Made by a program: the position numbers and the translations under genes
Shown: piece after piece, positions 12,076 to 25,500 of the stretch
Position numbering within the stretch: position 1 is the first letter of the stretch
How the letters are laid out: each line of letters begins with the position of its first letter
Notes under the pieces: generated by a model
Seen by the model: the letters and a program-made list of their open reading frames with translations, nothing else
Told to the model about the DNA's origin: nothing
Database searches by the model: none
DNA from: Strix aluco
Lineage: Eukaryota > Chordata > Aves > Strigiformes > Strigidae
NCBI RefSeq assembly: GCF_031877795.1
Contig: NC_133971.1
Location: 11,820,325 to 11,884,324, forward strand
DNA length: 64,000 nucleotides
Direction: 5' to 3'

Positions 12076-13412
12076 ACAGGGCAGTTATAGAAATTAAAAA
12101 GATGCATCACATGGGAAGTATAAAGCAGAGGCTGAGTTACTTGTTCTATTCAATTAATGCTGTAAAGAATTATCTGATATTATGGTTCATACTTTTGAAA
12201 GTATATTCTCTTTAACCTTAGGACCTTCAATTTTTAGTCTTGTTAAGGATGATTGGAGACTTACAGACTGAGAGTTCTTTGTTTCTTAATTGTGCAGGGC
12301 TGTTAGTGATATAAAAGGTCTTTTAATCTTGTTGCAGTTCTGTTAAGGTGATTGTTTTCTCAAAAAATTATAATTTTAAACCTATGTCAGAATAAGATCT
12401 CATTTCTCTAGCTTTACCATCACCATAACAATTTTACAACTCAGTCTTTTTTTTCTTGAAGGCTGGGAAAATAAACTGGGTTTCTTAGTGTTAAACAAAA
12501 GTAGATCCTCAAGCCTGTTGAAGTGAAACTGTGCTTAGTTGTTTATTTAGAAAGCTTAAGTATATAAATATTTAACATGTATCCGTATTACAATGTTTAC
12601 ATAGGTTACAAACAGGAGTTTTTATATACAGAAAACCAGTTTTAATTGTCAGACTTCATAGTTGCTTTTATGTATGTTTTTAATTTGTTGTAATGCTGTT
12701 TCTGTGGTCATAAATGTAATCTGTCATCTCAAAAGCAATGCTTAGTTTTGTCTGTAGAGTTCAAGAACGTATTTATATTGGAAATAAGGCAGTTGGCATT
12801 CTTGATTCAGCTGATTAACATTTTGTATGCTAAATAGATAATGAAGGAGTACAAATTTATTGAGGAAAATTGAGTTTCATTTAGGACTCCAATTGTGAAA
12901 CCATAATTCATCCTCTTTTAATCGATATAAAATGTCTAGATCAATTTGAATTGTGGAATTTAACTACCTGAAATGAGTAATTTTCTCTTTTGGTGAAAAA
13001 CTGAGAAAATACAAAAATGTTAGTACTCTGCCTCTGACTCTTTCAGACAACCCCATGGTTTACTTCACCTACAGCTGAAGACATCACTAGTTGTGTTTTT
13101 TCCTAGTTTGCTGTGCTTCACAGGAGAGGTAACTTGTTTAAAATCAAAATATTTCCTGTAATTCCTTAAATCTAGTAAATGTGCTTGTAATGATAGACTT
13201 AATGCTTGCTTTCTCTGCTGAGATTTCTGAAAGCAAAATAGTTTAATTGGTGTACCTTGATACTGCCTGTGAGTGGGTGTAATGCTATCTTACGCAGTGT
13301 AGCCTAATGAAAAATTAGTGTGGGGTGTTTAGATATTATGAATGGAAAATACATGTCTATATTTGCTGTCGTCTTTTCTTACGTGTTTTTCCTTCTTTTT
13401 AAATGTTCTCAG
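12076..13412 (+). other. IPO11: IPO11 intron 1, distal part
   Basis: AT-rich unique-looking intron leading to the exon 2 acceptor. No gene or repeat of known type seen. Confidence 0.65.
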
Positions 13413-13556
13413 ATTTTCATGGATCTCAACAGTGCTAGCAGTATTGTTTTGCAAGTCTTGACCCAAGCTACTAGTCAAGATACTGCAGTGTTGAAGCCAG
13501 CTGAGGAGCAACTGAAGCAGTGGGAGACACAGCCAGGTTTTTATTCAGTCTTACTG
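13413..13556 (+). CDS. IPO11: IPO11 exon 2 (first coding exon)
   Basis: Acceptor TTCTCAG ends at 13412, six 5'UTR bases follow, then the ATG at 13419. Codons 1-46 begin [12 protein letters not shown] and end at SVLL before donor GTAAGATA (phase 0). The start is chosen because it matches the known importin-11 N-terminus and has G at +4. In-frame sequence upstream of the acceptor is intron. It encodes the first helices of the IBN_N domain. Confidence 0.97.
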
Positions 13557-16500
13557 GTAAGATACAGTGGAAAAGTACTATTAAGTAAACTTTGGGTAAT
13601 TTTGAATGTGGCTCTCTAGAATACTGTTGAACCATGACCTCTGTCTGAGAGAAGCCTTGAGTCATCATGCTCCAGCTACTGGTATCCTTATGCTGTGCTG
13701 TGGTAGGCATTGTCATCGCTGTTTCTCAAAGCAGAGTCTTTTCCCAGGTATTCAGGAGAAGGAGAAAATCCAACTTCTAGTTGCCTGAGGGAGTGGGCTC
13801 TAGTGCTAAACCTGTTGTTGGCCTAGTGTGAATTGTATAGTGGGAGGCCAAGAGGACCCTTGTCAAAGGAATTACCATTACTACCCCATGAGGCAGGGAC
13901 ACTTGTGTATACCAAGGCAGTAACCACCTTTTCTTCATTGTGGAGGTGATACATCATGATGTTTCATAGCAGTTCCCTCATGCTTTTCATTGGACTAAGT
14001 TTGATACCCAGCTGGGATTGCTTGCCTTCTCAGGGGAGAGAGACTCCCAGGGAGATGAGCACCCCACGCTGGTAGTAAGGTTCCTGAAATGGGAAAGGTG
14101 AATACTTCTAAAGGTACTACAACCATTGATGAAGTAGATACATTTAATATGGTGCAAGGTGATGAAAACATAGTCAAAGAAGGAGACCCAACTGTTTCAG
14201 AGAAGACACTTGGAAGTTAACAGTGTTGTTATTTTATGATTTCTATGTGTATGTTTATAATAGTCTTAAAAACACAGATAAACTGATTTTCCTACAAACA
14301 TCTATCTTCAGTGCATAAGATGAATGATTCAGAGTTGTGGAGTGACATGTTCTAGTCTCTGTAGACACTCCGTTTTGGGGTTTTTTTGGAAAGTTGAAGG
14401 CAAGTTTGGAGATTTAGGGAAAGGGGTAAAAAAATGTTACTTGAGCTGTCAAATTGGGTTTTACCCAGTGCCTTTGCTGGTGATAGGTGATCTTGATAGA
14501 AAACAGCAGAAATTGCCATCGACTGGGCACTCTTTATTTTCTGGATGCTTGCTGTGAGAGTTTACAGCTCGGATTGTAGACAAGTTGAGTACTCACAGTT
14601 GTAACTGAAGTTGATGTGAGTTAGTTTTAAATATAAGGGCTAAAACTGCAGCATTTAAAAGGATCAAATGCTGTCAATTCTGTTAATGTGGTTAAATAGC
14701 CCTGTTTATGACACATCAGCCTTTCTTCAAGTGTGAAATGTAATCTTCCAAACTAAATAGAAGTAAAGAATCTCTGTTTCATCATAATCCAGAGCTTGAT
14801 ATACAGAACAAGAGTCACCATAAAGCACAGTCTGATAGGTGCTAACAACATGACAACAGGGTGCAGCATTTTGTTTAGAATTCCGGTAGCAGTTGGTGAC
14901 CATCCAAAAACTATGTCCCACCGTTTGTGTTCTCCGTCTCTCTTTACCCTTTCTAACACTCAATATATCTCTTCTGCATTGTGATGGACAGTAACTAAAG
15001 TTTTTATGTCCATTTTCTTGAACCCTCTTTAAGAGCTGTTTCAGATTCTCATGTAGTAAAAGCTCCTTTACCAGGGTGAGGTTCATTCCTATGAGGACAG
15101 GTAACAAATATCAGAATAAAGTATAATTAGATTGTAGTAATTGGTAAGTCATGACAGGAGCAGAATAAAGTCACATCCCTTAATATTAGTAAAATTACAA
15201 ACACAAATGTTAGTGATTGCTTACATCTATAGTCATATTATCCATCAACATAGAATCACAAGAGGTTTTTATAAAAACACACCCTTTACCAATATATATA
15301 AGTACAGTCTTTGAAGTCTCATCTGGATATATTTCAAAGTGACAAATATTTTGTTCTGTATTGAGATGAGTGTCTTGAGCCTTAATTGTATAACTTTCAC
15401 AAATAAACCCCTGTTGTCCACGTACAGTACATACGTCCATATCAACAGTTTGCCATTTGTTCCCATTCCACTGGGCCCATGTTGCATCAGATAAAGTATA
15501 GCTCCATTATGCTTCAACCCTAGTGCAATGATAGGATATATAGGGTATACCAAAGCATTGTGTATGGTCAGTACAAAAACTGTCGTCTTATCGTCAGTGG
15601 GATTGTAAGTGAAATTAACCAGATACCACCAGGGTTGGAATTCCCTCACAAATTCCGTTACATTATCCCAAATCATCTTCCGAATTTCAGTAGGTAAGGT
15701 ACCTTCTTCACCTTCTCATATAATTGCAGCTGCCATTGATTGTATCCATAACTGAGCTTGGATGCAACTAAGGGCTAGAGAGATGTTATTTTGCATTGTC
15801 CTTACTGCATCTTGTCACAACCCGGACTGGAAGCCCAGAGAGTCACAATGGTTCTGTGATCCTCTTGGGTTAAATTAAGGTGAAACAACACCAAACAACA
15901 AATGTTTTACTTGAGGTAGAGAACAATTTAAACTTGGAAAAGGATAATAAGCAATGTGGTCTCTTTATAAATCTATAAGAAAGGAAAGAAGAAAGAAAAG
16001 AGAGTCAAAGAAATCTAGTTACCACCCCTGGATCCAGTGTTGTCTCAGGTCCGGTAATCCTGGGTGGTGGGTGCACACACAACAGTTTTCTGTTTCCTTT
16101 TACGTTCATCTTATCAGCTGATTAGTATACTAGACAAAGAGAGGCAGGTATTCTATGAACTCATTTCCATGAGAGATGAGGAAAAGGTGGAGCATGGATT
16201 CTGTGCATGTGTTGGGGGGGGAATGGGGTACTTTAACCCTTTTGTCCAATTGAGTCAATAGTTGTGATCTCCCCCTACCACTTTTACCTTTTCCTCAGTT
16301 TTCATTTCTTGGGCAATTATCCAGTCATTAGCTCCATCTGGTGTTGGTTGTTTCTTTCCTACCACACTTTTAGCTCTTCTTTGAGGCTATAGCCATAAAT
16401 TAAAGTGTAGGTCTTAACCTGATATGGTTTTACTCAGTCTACATCTCCTCCCTTCAAGGCTTATCTAAGGAATTTGGTTATACAACTGCAAGGAAGCAGA

Positions 16501-19500
16501 GCCATGCACCCTTCGATACTCTCTGTGCTTCCCTAGGCAGATAATTTATTCTGTAAACTAACCACCAAGGCCACAATTTGTCCTTGAGGTTTTCTGTGTC
16601 AAAGAATGTTTGAGACATTACTTCCTTTGGTTCTTTACACATCTACTTTTAACTGGTGGTTCCTTTCATTTGTTTCTTACCACTGAGGTGGTATGTCTGA
16701 TAATAGCCACTGGTTAACTCCTAGAGCTAAAAGAGGATTGTAAAGGGTATTTCAGCCCTTTCAGGTCACTGATTACTGTGGCCAATTTATTAGCAAGCAC
16801 CTCGGCATCTATGCTGTTTAAGACTCCTAGCCATGTTCCCAAGATGCCAGTTACATCTCTCTTTGGTTGCTGTGGAGAGATGAAAGTCTGTCCATGTAAC
16901 CAGGCCAACCATCCTGTGTAGGATGTACTTAATGGGGAACAGGTAGGTTTAACAGTACAAATATTGGTCTGCATTGATAATTCCACCTGTTTGAGAGAGT
17001 AAGATGAGTTAAACAGTACTTGCTGTTGACCTGTGGTTTTGATCATGTAAGGACCACTGTTGAAGGTATAAGGGGTTAAACCATTAGGAGGTCGTGTTAG
17101 TATAAGCTTAGAAATTTATGGGGGTGTAGTTGCCACTGTTGTCTAGGTGGGTGTTATGTTAGGCTTGATAGTGTTTATCTTAAATTTAAATGTTAGTCCC
17201 AATTTATGATGAGCCAAGAGCAAACTGCAAGCACATGTTGTACTAAAGTAAAATTATGCCAACAATCTAATTTTTCAGAAGCACATAGTTTCTTATTTCC
17301 ACCTCTTGGCTATGTATTATTTACAGAAATCTGAGTTGCTTTCTCATGTGTAGACCCCTTTACCATCCGACATCTTATCTAAATCTCTTCTCCTGCCTTT
17401 CCCCAAATTTGGGGAACTTTGCCAGAAATGTTATTCTGATCCCAGCCCCATTCATTTTCCAAATACACTTCAGTTCCATGCATAACTGTGGTGGACAGAT
17501 TAAATTTCCCTTGCTAGAGTGTATTTCCATGCCTCCTGTGTATTTGATGTGAGCCTGAGACCATGGCCACTCTGGGATTCCTTGCCCACAAATCAATGGG
17601 AGTTGTATCAAGATCAAAGAAAATCTCGTATTGATTTTTGAATCTTTGGAGAGGGTCTTCATCTGACAAGATGACCTTCCACTGAGGTTCTTTTAGTGCT
17701 GATGCTGGTTTTACCCGAGTGTAGTGAATCCAGAGTTCAATTCCTTCTACCTTGATTGCAGTATGGGTGATCAGGAGGACTTGGAATGGTCCTTTCCACT
17801 TTTAAGAGGTTCATAGTTCCAAGTCTGGATGTGTACTGAATCTGGATGACAGGGATGCGCTTGAACATCTGGGGTGACTGGGGAAGCTAAAACAACAAAT
17901 CTATGCAAAGATAAGAGTCCTCTTCCTGAAGATGTTGCGTATTCCCTTAAAACATGGTTTCCCATTATATGGCTGTCCCCTGGAAAAACAGTTATTTAGT
18001 AAGACCTTCCATATAGAATTTCATAGGGGATCACCTTTTCTTTGGAATTTGGTTGAATTCTTGTTCTTAAGGCTAAAGGAAGAGCCATTGGCCATTTAAG
18101 TGGTATTTCTTGGCAGATTTTACTAATTTGTCTCTTCAGACTCTGATTCATTCTTTCACTTACCCACTAGATTGTGATCTCCATGGGGTATGTAGGTCCC
18201 ACTTGATTCCTATTATTTTGGATAGTTCTGCACAACCTCTGCTATGAATGAGGTCCTCTATCTGATGACATTCCCAATGGAACCATGAATCTGGGTATTA
18301 TTTCTCCTAATAGGACTTTTGCTACCTCCCTAGCTTTGTTGGTGTGACAGGGAAAAGCTTCAGGCCATCCTGAAAAGGTATCAGCCAAAACTAGCAGGTA
18401 CTGAGATCGTCTTGCTGAGGTAGTTCTGAAAAATCTATTTGTCAGTAGTCTCCAGGGCAATTGCCTCTTTTTTGGTCCCTAAAGGGGGTCTTTATATGAA
18501 TGGGGGTTAGTTTGTAAACAGATCTTACACTTGTTTACCACTCTCTTAATTCCTGTTATCCTTATGCTGAGCACTTGGCTTCTCAAGCTATCTATAATAG
18601 CTTCTGTCCCCCGATGTGTTGCATCATGTTTATCTTCTGCTAGCTGCTTCATTACAGCCTGTGATACTATGACTTATCTATAGTGACCCACCACCCTTTG
18701 GGATTCCAATGAGCTTTTAATATGGCTGCCAACTGATTATCCTGGCTCTGATATTCAGGTGCCCCTTTAGGTAAGTTTGTTTGTCTGGATGCTATAACAA
18801 CTAGGATGCTTTTGTCTGCTACCTCTTTGGCTATTTTATCTGCCAATTGATTTCCTATATTGGTTGGAGTATGTCCAAACTGATGGGCCTTGCAGTGCAT
18901 AGTGGCTACCTCTCTCAGTAACTGAACACTTTCTAGTAATTGCTTGATAACATCCCTGTATTTGATTGGAGATCCCTGTGTTGCTAGTAGTGCTCTTTCC
19001 TTCCATATTGCTCCATGGGCATGTACCACTCCAAATGCATATTTGGAGGCTATGCAGATGTTGACCCTTTTTCCTTTTGATAGTTCTAATGCCTGTTGTA
19101 GTGCTCCCAGTTCTGCCTTTTGGGCTGATGTGTTTATGGGTGAGGGTTGTGCTTCCACAATCTTAGTCTGAGTCACAACTGTGTAGCCAACTCTTTGTTT
19201 TCCTTTGTGTATGTAAGTGCTCCCACCTGTAAATAATTCCTCCTCAGGGTCTTCTATCGGTGTGTCTTTTAGGTCTTTTCTACTTGAATAGACCTGTTTG
19301 GTTTGGAGACAATCATGTTGTAACACTTCTTTTCCAGGTACGGGGTCTAGAAACATTACAGGATTAAGGGCAGTAGTTGTCTTTGGTTCCACATCTTCTT
19401 GCTCTAGGAGGACCACTTGGTACTTTAACATCCTGCTGGGAGACAACCAGTGGCCCCTCTTGTGTTCCAGTTTGGAAACCACCATGTGAGGCACGTAAAC

Positions 19501-22500
19501 AGTCACTTTCTTTCCCATTGTTAATTTCTGGGCTTCTTGAACTAGTAAAACAGTGGCAGGCATGGCCCTTAAACACGCTGGGCATCCTTTTCTAACATTT
19601 TCAAGCTGTTTAGAAAAATATCCCATGGCTCTCTTCTGTGATCCCATGGCTCTGAGTTAATATTCCCAGAGCTTGGTGTAGTCTCTCATGTACAAAGAGT
19701 TCGAAAGGTTTAGTTAAATCAGTCAAGCCCAGGACTGGGGCAGTCATCAAAGCCTTCTTTAGGGTTTGAAAGGCAGATCTGCATTCAGGAGTCCAATGCA
19801 ATATCTTCTTTGATTCTTTGAGTGTTTCATACAATGGCTTCACAGTTAGTCCATAATTAGGAATCCACAGCTGGCACCACCTGACCATTCCCATAGTTCC
19901 CTCACTGATTGTGGTTCTGGTGTTTGGCAAATTGCTTCCTTCCATTCTGTTCACAGGCTCTGCTGTCCTTGTGAAATGGTGAACACCAGATATAGGACCT
20001 GGGTCTTTGCTATCTGTGCTTTTTCCTTGGATACACAGCAGCCAGATTGTCCTGGAAAGTTTAGCAGACTAATAGTTATTTGAATGCACTCATTCTGCAA
20101 GGGAGCAGCTATCAGAATGTCATCCACATATTGAAGAAGAGTTATATTTTCATTCTTTTTTTCTGTATTTCCAGTTCTTTTGCCAGTTGGTTTCCAACCA
20201 AGTAGGGCTATTTTTGAACCCTTGTGGCAATACAATCCAAGGGAGTTGTGTCTTCTGGCCTGTACTCAGACTTTCCCATTGGAATGCAAAGTGTATGACT
20301 GTCCAGCTCCAGAGGTATGCAGAAGAAAGCATCCTTTAAATCAATACTGTGAACCATTTATAACTTTCTTTCATCATTGTCTATAGGGTGTAAGGATTAG
20401 CTGCTATGGGTGCTATGGGTGTATGTGCTGCACTATCTGATTAATGGCCCTAAGATCTTGTACCAAACTGTACTCTTCCAAATGGGGCTTCATTACCAGC
20501 AAAATGGGAGTATTGTAAATTGATTGACATTCTACCAGCAATTTATATTGCATAAACTTATTAATTAAATTCTCCAATCCTCTTCTGATTTTAAAGGATA
20601 TTGCTTCTGCCTTACCGGTCAGGTGTTAGGTTTTAGTTGTTTCTTACTGGTTCTGCTGCTCTTGATCTCCCTGGAATACTGGTGGCTGTGATGGAGTGAC
20701 TGCATTTTCCACCTCTGCTGGAATCTCTTCCTCCACCTTTGGCTGATGTAACATAAGAACTTGGGCCTCCAGAGCCTTATTATCTGGAATATGTACCTGT
20801 CCATTCTCAAAAGTTATTCAGGCATCTAATTTGCTTAGTACATCTCTGCCTAGTAGAGGCATTGGACACTCCGGCATGTATAGAAATTGATGTGTTAACC
20901 ACTTATTGCCTATTTTGAATTTCAGGGGTTGGAAAAATGGCCTGTTCTCCCTTTTCCCAGTGGCACTAACTACATTCACACTATCTTGATTAAAAGCTCC
21001 TCTACAGGTATTCAAGACACAATATGCAGCTCCAGTGTCTACTAGGAAATCTACTTTCTCATTTGCTAGCATCAGTGTAACTAGGAGCTCAGCTGAGGAT
21101 GATTCCCCTGGTCCTCTTTATGTCTTGTCCAAAGTCATTAACATTGCAGCATGTTTGGGAAAGGTTCCACCCACTCTCTCCCTTCCTGGACATTCCCCTC
21201 TCCAGTGTCCTCTTTCCCTGCAGATAGCACACTGGTCCCTAGCCAGTGACTGGTGCTCGAACCTACCTCTTTCAATCCTGCCCTGGCCTCTGTAACCCCC
21301 TCTCTGTGTCTCTTGTTCTGTTAATTAATCTCCTTTCCCAGGATTGAGAAGACAATCACTTATACTTTCTAAGCTGCTTCCAACAATTTATTAAGGTTTC
21401 TAGAATCCTCCCCCTCCAATCCTTGAAGTTTCTTCTGGATATCCAGAGCTGTCTGCCCTACAAACAAGGTAACTAAATGCAGAGCATCTCCTTCCTTCTT
21501 AGGATCCAAATTTGTATATCTCTGGGCTGCAGACATTAACCGCAGGGAGAGGGAGACTAGTTTTTTGCTTTCTTACCTGATACAATTTAGACAGATTAAT
21601 AGCCTTTGGAATAGCATGCTTCATGCCAAAAATAATTAATTTTTGGTATCTGGTTAATGGTTCTCCTTGAGCCAATTTCTTGGGATTCACAGAATCACAG
21701 AATCATCTAGGTTGGAGAAGACCTTGAAGATCATCTACTCCAACCGTTAACCTAACATTGACAGTTCCCAACTACACCATATCCCTAAGCACTATGTCAA
21801 CCTGACTCTTAAACACCTCCAGGGATGGGGACTCCACCACCTCCCTGGGCAGCCCATTCCAACGTCTAACAACCCATTCTGGAAAGAAATGCTTCCTAAT
21901 ATCTAGTCTAAACCTTCCCTGGTGCAACTTGAGGTCATTACCTCTTGTCCTGTCACTTATTACTTGGTTAAAGAGACTCATCCCCAGCTCTCTGCAACCT
22001 CCTTTCAGGTAGTTGTAGAGGGCGATGAGGTCTCCCCTCAGCCTTCTCTTCTCCAGACTAAACAACCCCGGTTTCTTCAGCCGCTCCTCATAGGACATGT
22101 GCTCCAGACCCTTCACCAGCTTCATTGCCCTTCTCTTGAAACACTTGAGTAATTCAATGTCCTTTTTGTAGTGAGGGGCCCAAAACTGAACACAGTCATC
22201 GATGTGCGGCCTCACCAGTGCCGAGTACAGGGGTAAGATCACTTCCCTGTCCCTGCTGGCCACGCTATTTCTGATACAGGCCAGGATGCCATTGGCCTTC
22301 TTGGCCACCTGGGCACACTGCTGGCTCCTGTTCAGCTGGCTGTCAATCAACACCCCCAGGTCCCTCTCTGACTGGCAGCTCTCCAGCCACTCCTCCCCAA
22401 GCCTGTAGCGCTGCTGGGGGTTGTTGTGGCCCAAGTGCAGCACCCGGCATTTGGCCTTATTGAAACTCCTACAGTTGGCCTCAGCCCATCGCTCCAGCCT

Positions 22501-25500
22501 GTCCAGGTCTCTCTGCAGAGCCTCCCTACCCTCGAGCAGATCAACACTCCCACCCAACTTGGTGTCATCTGCAAACTTACTGAGGGTGCACTCGATCCCC
22601 TTGTCTAGATCATCAATAAAGATGTTAAACAGGAGTGGCCCCAAAACTGAGCCCTGGGGGACACCACTCATGGCCGGCCACCAACTGGATTTAACTCCGT
22701 TCACCACAACTCTTTGGGCCCAGCCAGCCAGCCAGTTTTTTACCCAGCAAAGCGTGTGCCCATCCAAGCCTGGAGCAGCCAGTTTTGCCAGGAGAATGCT
22801 CTGGGAAACGGTGTCAAAGGCCGTACTGAAGTCGAGTTAAACTACATCCACAGCCTTACCCTCATCCAGTAGGAAGGTCACCCTGTCGTAGAAGGAGATC
22901 AGGTTTGTCAAGCAGGACCTGCCTTTCAGAAACCCATGCTGACTGGGCCTGATCATCTGGTTGTCCCGCATGTGCTGTGTGATGGTACTCAGGATGAGCT
23001 GCTCCATCAGCTTTGCGGGCACCGATGTCAAGCTGACAGGACTGTAATTTCCTGGATCATCCTTCTGACCCTTCTTATAGGTGGGCGTCACATTGGCCAA
23101 TTTCCAATCTGTTGGGACCTCCACGGTCAGCCAGGACTGCTGGTAAATGATGGAAAGCGGCTTGGCGAGCACCCCAGCCAGCTCCTTCAGCACCCTCGGG
23201 TGTATCCCGTCTGGTCCCATAGACTTGTGTGTGTCTATGTGATGCAGTAGGTCACTGACTATCTCCTCCTGGATTGTGGGGGGGTCATTCTCCCAGTCTC
23301 TGTCTTCTGGCTGAGGAGGCTGGATTCCCTCAGTACGACTAGTCTTGTTATTAAAGACTGAAGCAAAGAAGGCATTAAGGACCTCAGCCTTCTCCTCATC
23401 ACTTGTTACCATGTTTCCTCCTGCATGTAGCAGGGGATGGATACTCTCCCTGGTCTTTCTTTTGCTGTTGACATACTTGTAGAAACATTTCTTGTTGTCC
23501 TTGATTGCTGAAGCCAGGGTAATTTCCAGCTGGGCTTTAGACCTCCTGATTTCTGCCCTGCATAGCCTCACAGCATCTTTGTAATCACTGTGAGTGGCTA
23601 GCCCCTTCTTCCAAAGGCTGTAAACGTTCCTTTTCTCCCTGAGTTGCAGCCAAAGCTCCCTGTTCAGCCAGGGTGGTCTTCTCTGCCGCTGGCTTCTCTT
23701 ACAGCACCTGGGGACAGCCTGCTCCTGAGCCATTAAGACTTCCTTCTTAAGGAGCGCCCAGCCTTCCTGGACCCATATACCCTTCAGGACCATCTCCCAA
23801 GGGATCCTGTCAAGCAGGTGCTGAAACAAGACAAATTCAGCCCTTCTGAAGTCCAGGATGTCAGTTCTGCTTCCCCCTCTCCTGGCCTCTCTAAGAATAG
23901 AGAACACTATTATTTCATGATCGCTGTGCCCTAGTCATCCTCTGACTGCCACATCATCCACCAGTCCTTCTCTGTTCACAAAGAGGAGATCCAGCAGGGC
24001 ACCTTCTCTGGTTGGTTCTCTCACCAGCTGCATCAGGAAGTTGTCTCCCACACATTCCAGGAATCTCCGGGACTGGTCCCACTCTGCTGTGTTGTATTTC
24101 CAGCAGATGTCTGGGAAGTTAAAGTCTCCCACAAGAACAAGGGCAAGTGATTGTGAGATTTCTCCTAAATGCCTATAGAATATTTCATCCACCTCTCTGT
24201 CCTGGGTGGGTGGCCTACAGTAGACTCCTACTACAACATCTGCCCTGTTGGCCTTCCCCCTGATTCTAACGCAAAGACACTGCACCCTGTCTTCACTACA
24301 CTTGTACTCAAAGCAATCATAACAGTCCTTAACATACAGCGCCACCCCACCTCCTCTCCTTCCTTGTCTATCCCTCCTAAAGAGCTTGTAGCCATCAACT
24401 GGCGCACTCCAGTCATGGGAGACATCCCACCATGTTTCTGTAACAGCCACTACATCGTAATTTTCAGGTTTCATCATGGCTTCAAGCTCCTCCTGTTTGT
24501 TACCCATATTGTGTGCATTGGTATACATACACTTCAGATGGGCTGATGTCTTGCCCCCTTCCCCCTTCAAGTCTAGTTTAAGGTTCTGTCAATGAGCCCA
24601 GCTAACTCCTGCCCCAAGATCCTCTTTCCCCTCTGGGACAGGTGCATCCCATGTAATGCCAAAAGTCTGCAAAAATCCTGTATACCAACCCATGATTGAA
24701 AAATCCAAAGCCCTGCCGGTAACACCAGTCTTGGAGCCACAGGTTCATCTGTTGAGTTCTCCTGTATTCTTCTTCATCCATCCCCCCAACTGAAGGGATG
24801 GAGGAGAACACAATTTGTGCCCCTGACCCCTTAATCAGTTTCCCCAAGGACCTGAAATCTCTCCTCATTGCTTTAGGACTTCTCCTGGTAATGTCATCAC
24901 TACCTACCTGAAAAACCAAGAGCGGGTAGTAGTCCTTGGGTCTCACTAGAGCAAGGAGTTTTGCCTTGAGGTCCTTGACCCGGGCCCCAGGGAGGCAGCA
25001 GACTTCCCTATGAGTCTGGTCTGCATATTGGGCCTTCAACACCCCTTAGAATGGAGTCACCCACTACACTGACTCTTCTGGGGTTCTTTTTAGCACTGGT
25101 TTTAATACCTGGTCCAGAACGACCTGGTCTTGGTGGACCTTGGTCTTCCTCCTTGTTTGTCTCATTCTCTTCCTCCTTCTTCACTCAAAAGTTCCAGGGC
25201 CCCAAATCTATTGTGAAGGGACACCATGAAGGGTGAGGGAGGTCGGGAGAGGATTTTCCTGCCTCCCTGAGTGGGGACCTGTTTCCAGCCTCCGCCATCT
25301 CTCTGGTCCCCTCTTTCTGCCTGGTAGCAAGAGGGTGAGGGATCACCTGCCGCGTTTGGAGCCTCCATTTGCTCCTGTTGCTTCAGGGGTGCTAGGGTGT
25401 CACTCCACCAATTAATCTCCCTTTCACACTCCCTAATCCTTCTTAATCTTGTGACCTCTTCTTTGAGTTCTGCCACCAGGCTGAGCAGGTCATCCAGCTG

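Noticed and set aside
18944..19595. Plus-strand open frames over the ERV pol region
   Set aside because: Antisense shadows of the RNase H/connection region on the minus strand.
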